A stretch of 64,000 nucleotides of DNA from Pseudoalteromonas piscicida (GTDB lineage: Bacteria > Pseudomonadota > Gammaproteobacteria > Enterobacterales > Alteromonadaceae). The stretch's first letter is position 1. Each line of letters begins with the position of its first letter. Both the position numbers and the translations under genes were made by a program. Shown here piece after piece: positions 63,866-64,000 of this stretch. The stretch is taken from the NCBI RefSeq assembly GCF_002744175.1, contig NZ_NKHF01000036.1, positions 1 through 64,000 of the forward strand, given 5' to 3'. The notes beneath the pieces are model-generated. The model was not told the origin of the DNA. It searched no databases and was given only the letters and a program-made list of their open reading frames with translations.

Positions 63866-64000
63866 TATTTCTCCCCCTTTTGGCGGGTCATGTCTAGAGC
63901 TTAAGCTCTTAGAGTTATTGTTTTTTGTTGTCTAAACGATAGAAGCGAAACCGCGAAAATACAAATACTACCTCATTAAATCAACGCTTTTTCGCCTCTA
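63866..64000 (-). promoter_or_regulatory. Upstream region of DUF1302 operon with palindrome
   Basis: Contains the perfect 14-bp palindrome AGAGCTTAAGCTCT at 63896-63909, 31-44 bp before the start codon, a likely operator position. No confident -35/-10 pair is visible and the region continues beyond the window. Confidence 0.4.

Overview
The window reads as chromosomal DNA of a marine gammaproteobacterium of the Alteromonadales, most like Pseudoalteromonas. This is an inference from the gene content (a two-lipoyl SucB, a 180-kDa NAD-glutamate dehydrogenase, DUF3466, ZapC, a comEC-msbA-lpxK-ycaR-kdsB block), the moderate GC and the compact operons. I see no rRNA, tRNA, CRISPR array, prophage or intact insertion sequence.

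Layout. (1) 47-7356, minus: an export operon (HlyD adaptor, ABC ATPase, two FtsX-type permeases) followed by its sigma-54 activator and sensor kinase. A candidate -24/-12 promoter and CGGACA repeats lie upstream, then a 42-bp REP-like tandem array. (2) 7815-9710: propionyl-CoA synthetase. (3) 9984-16930: trans-4-hydroxyproline catabolism, with a GntR regulator, a 2-oxoglutarate semialdehyde dehydrogenase, an epimerase and a deaminase on minus, and divergently an FAD D-amino-acid dehydrogenase and an M24 Xaa-Pro-type peptidase. (4) 17316-20869, plus: a translationally coupled pair, a beta-rich lipoprotein and a secreted protein whose N-terminal half and HEAT-like region look like the lipid-binding module of vitellogenin and microsomal triglyceride transfer protein. 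This is the most unusual locus here. (5) 21107-22008: a small monooxygenase-fold protein and a Crp/Fnr-type regulator.

(6) 22078-33611: the TCA block sdhCDAB-sucAB-sucCD on minus with gltA divergent; hairpin terminators separate sdh, sucAB and sucCD. (7) 33714-36157: the CsdA/CsdE sulfur-transfer pair converging on TcdA. (8) 36159-42608: ComEC, then msbA-lpxK-ycaR-kdsB and a pseudouridine synthase, mostly overlapping end to start. (9) 42746-51797: DUF2062, DUF3466, Uup, a glutaredoxin-like protein, RlmKL, a zinc-finger protein, ZapC and PyrD; pyrD carries an apparent one-base deletion near its 3' end. (10) 51935-56773: NAD-glutamate dehydrogenase. (11) 56985-63865: DUF1302, DUF1329, YCF48-like and MMPL/RND genes in one operon, probably a trans-envelope route for a hydrophobic compound.

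Metabolically, hydroxyproline and glutamate are both turned into 2-oxoglutarate, which the SucAB/SucCD/Sdh/GltA block consumes; an Xaa-Pro-type peptidase beside the hydroxyproline genes suggests growth on collagen-type peptides. A dispersed MITE-like repeat (one full copy, two internally deleted ones) touches the 3' ends of two genes and supplies the same Asn-Thr-Asn-stop ending to both.
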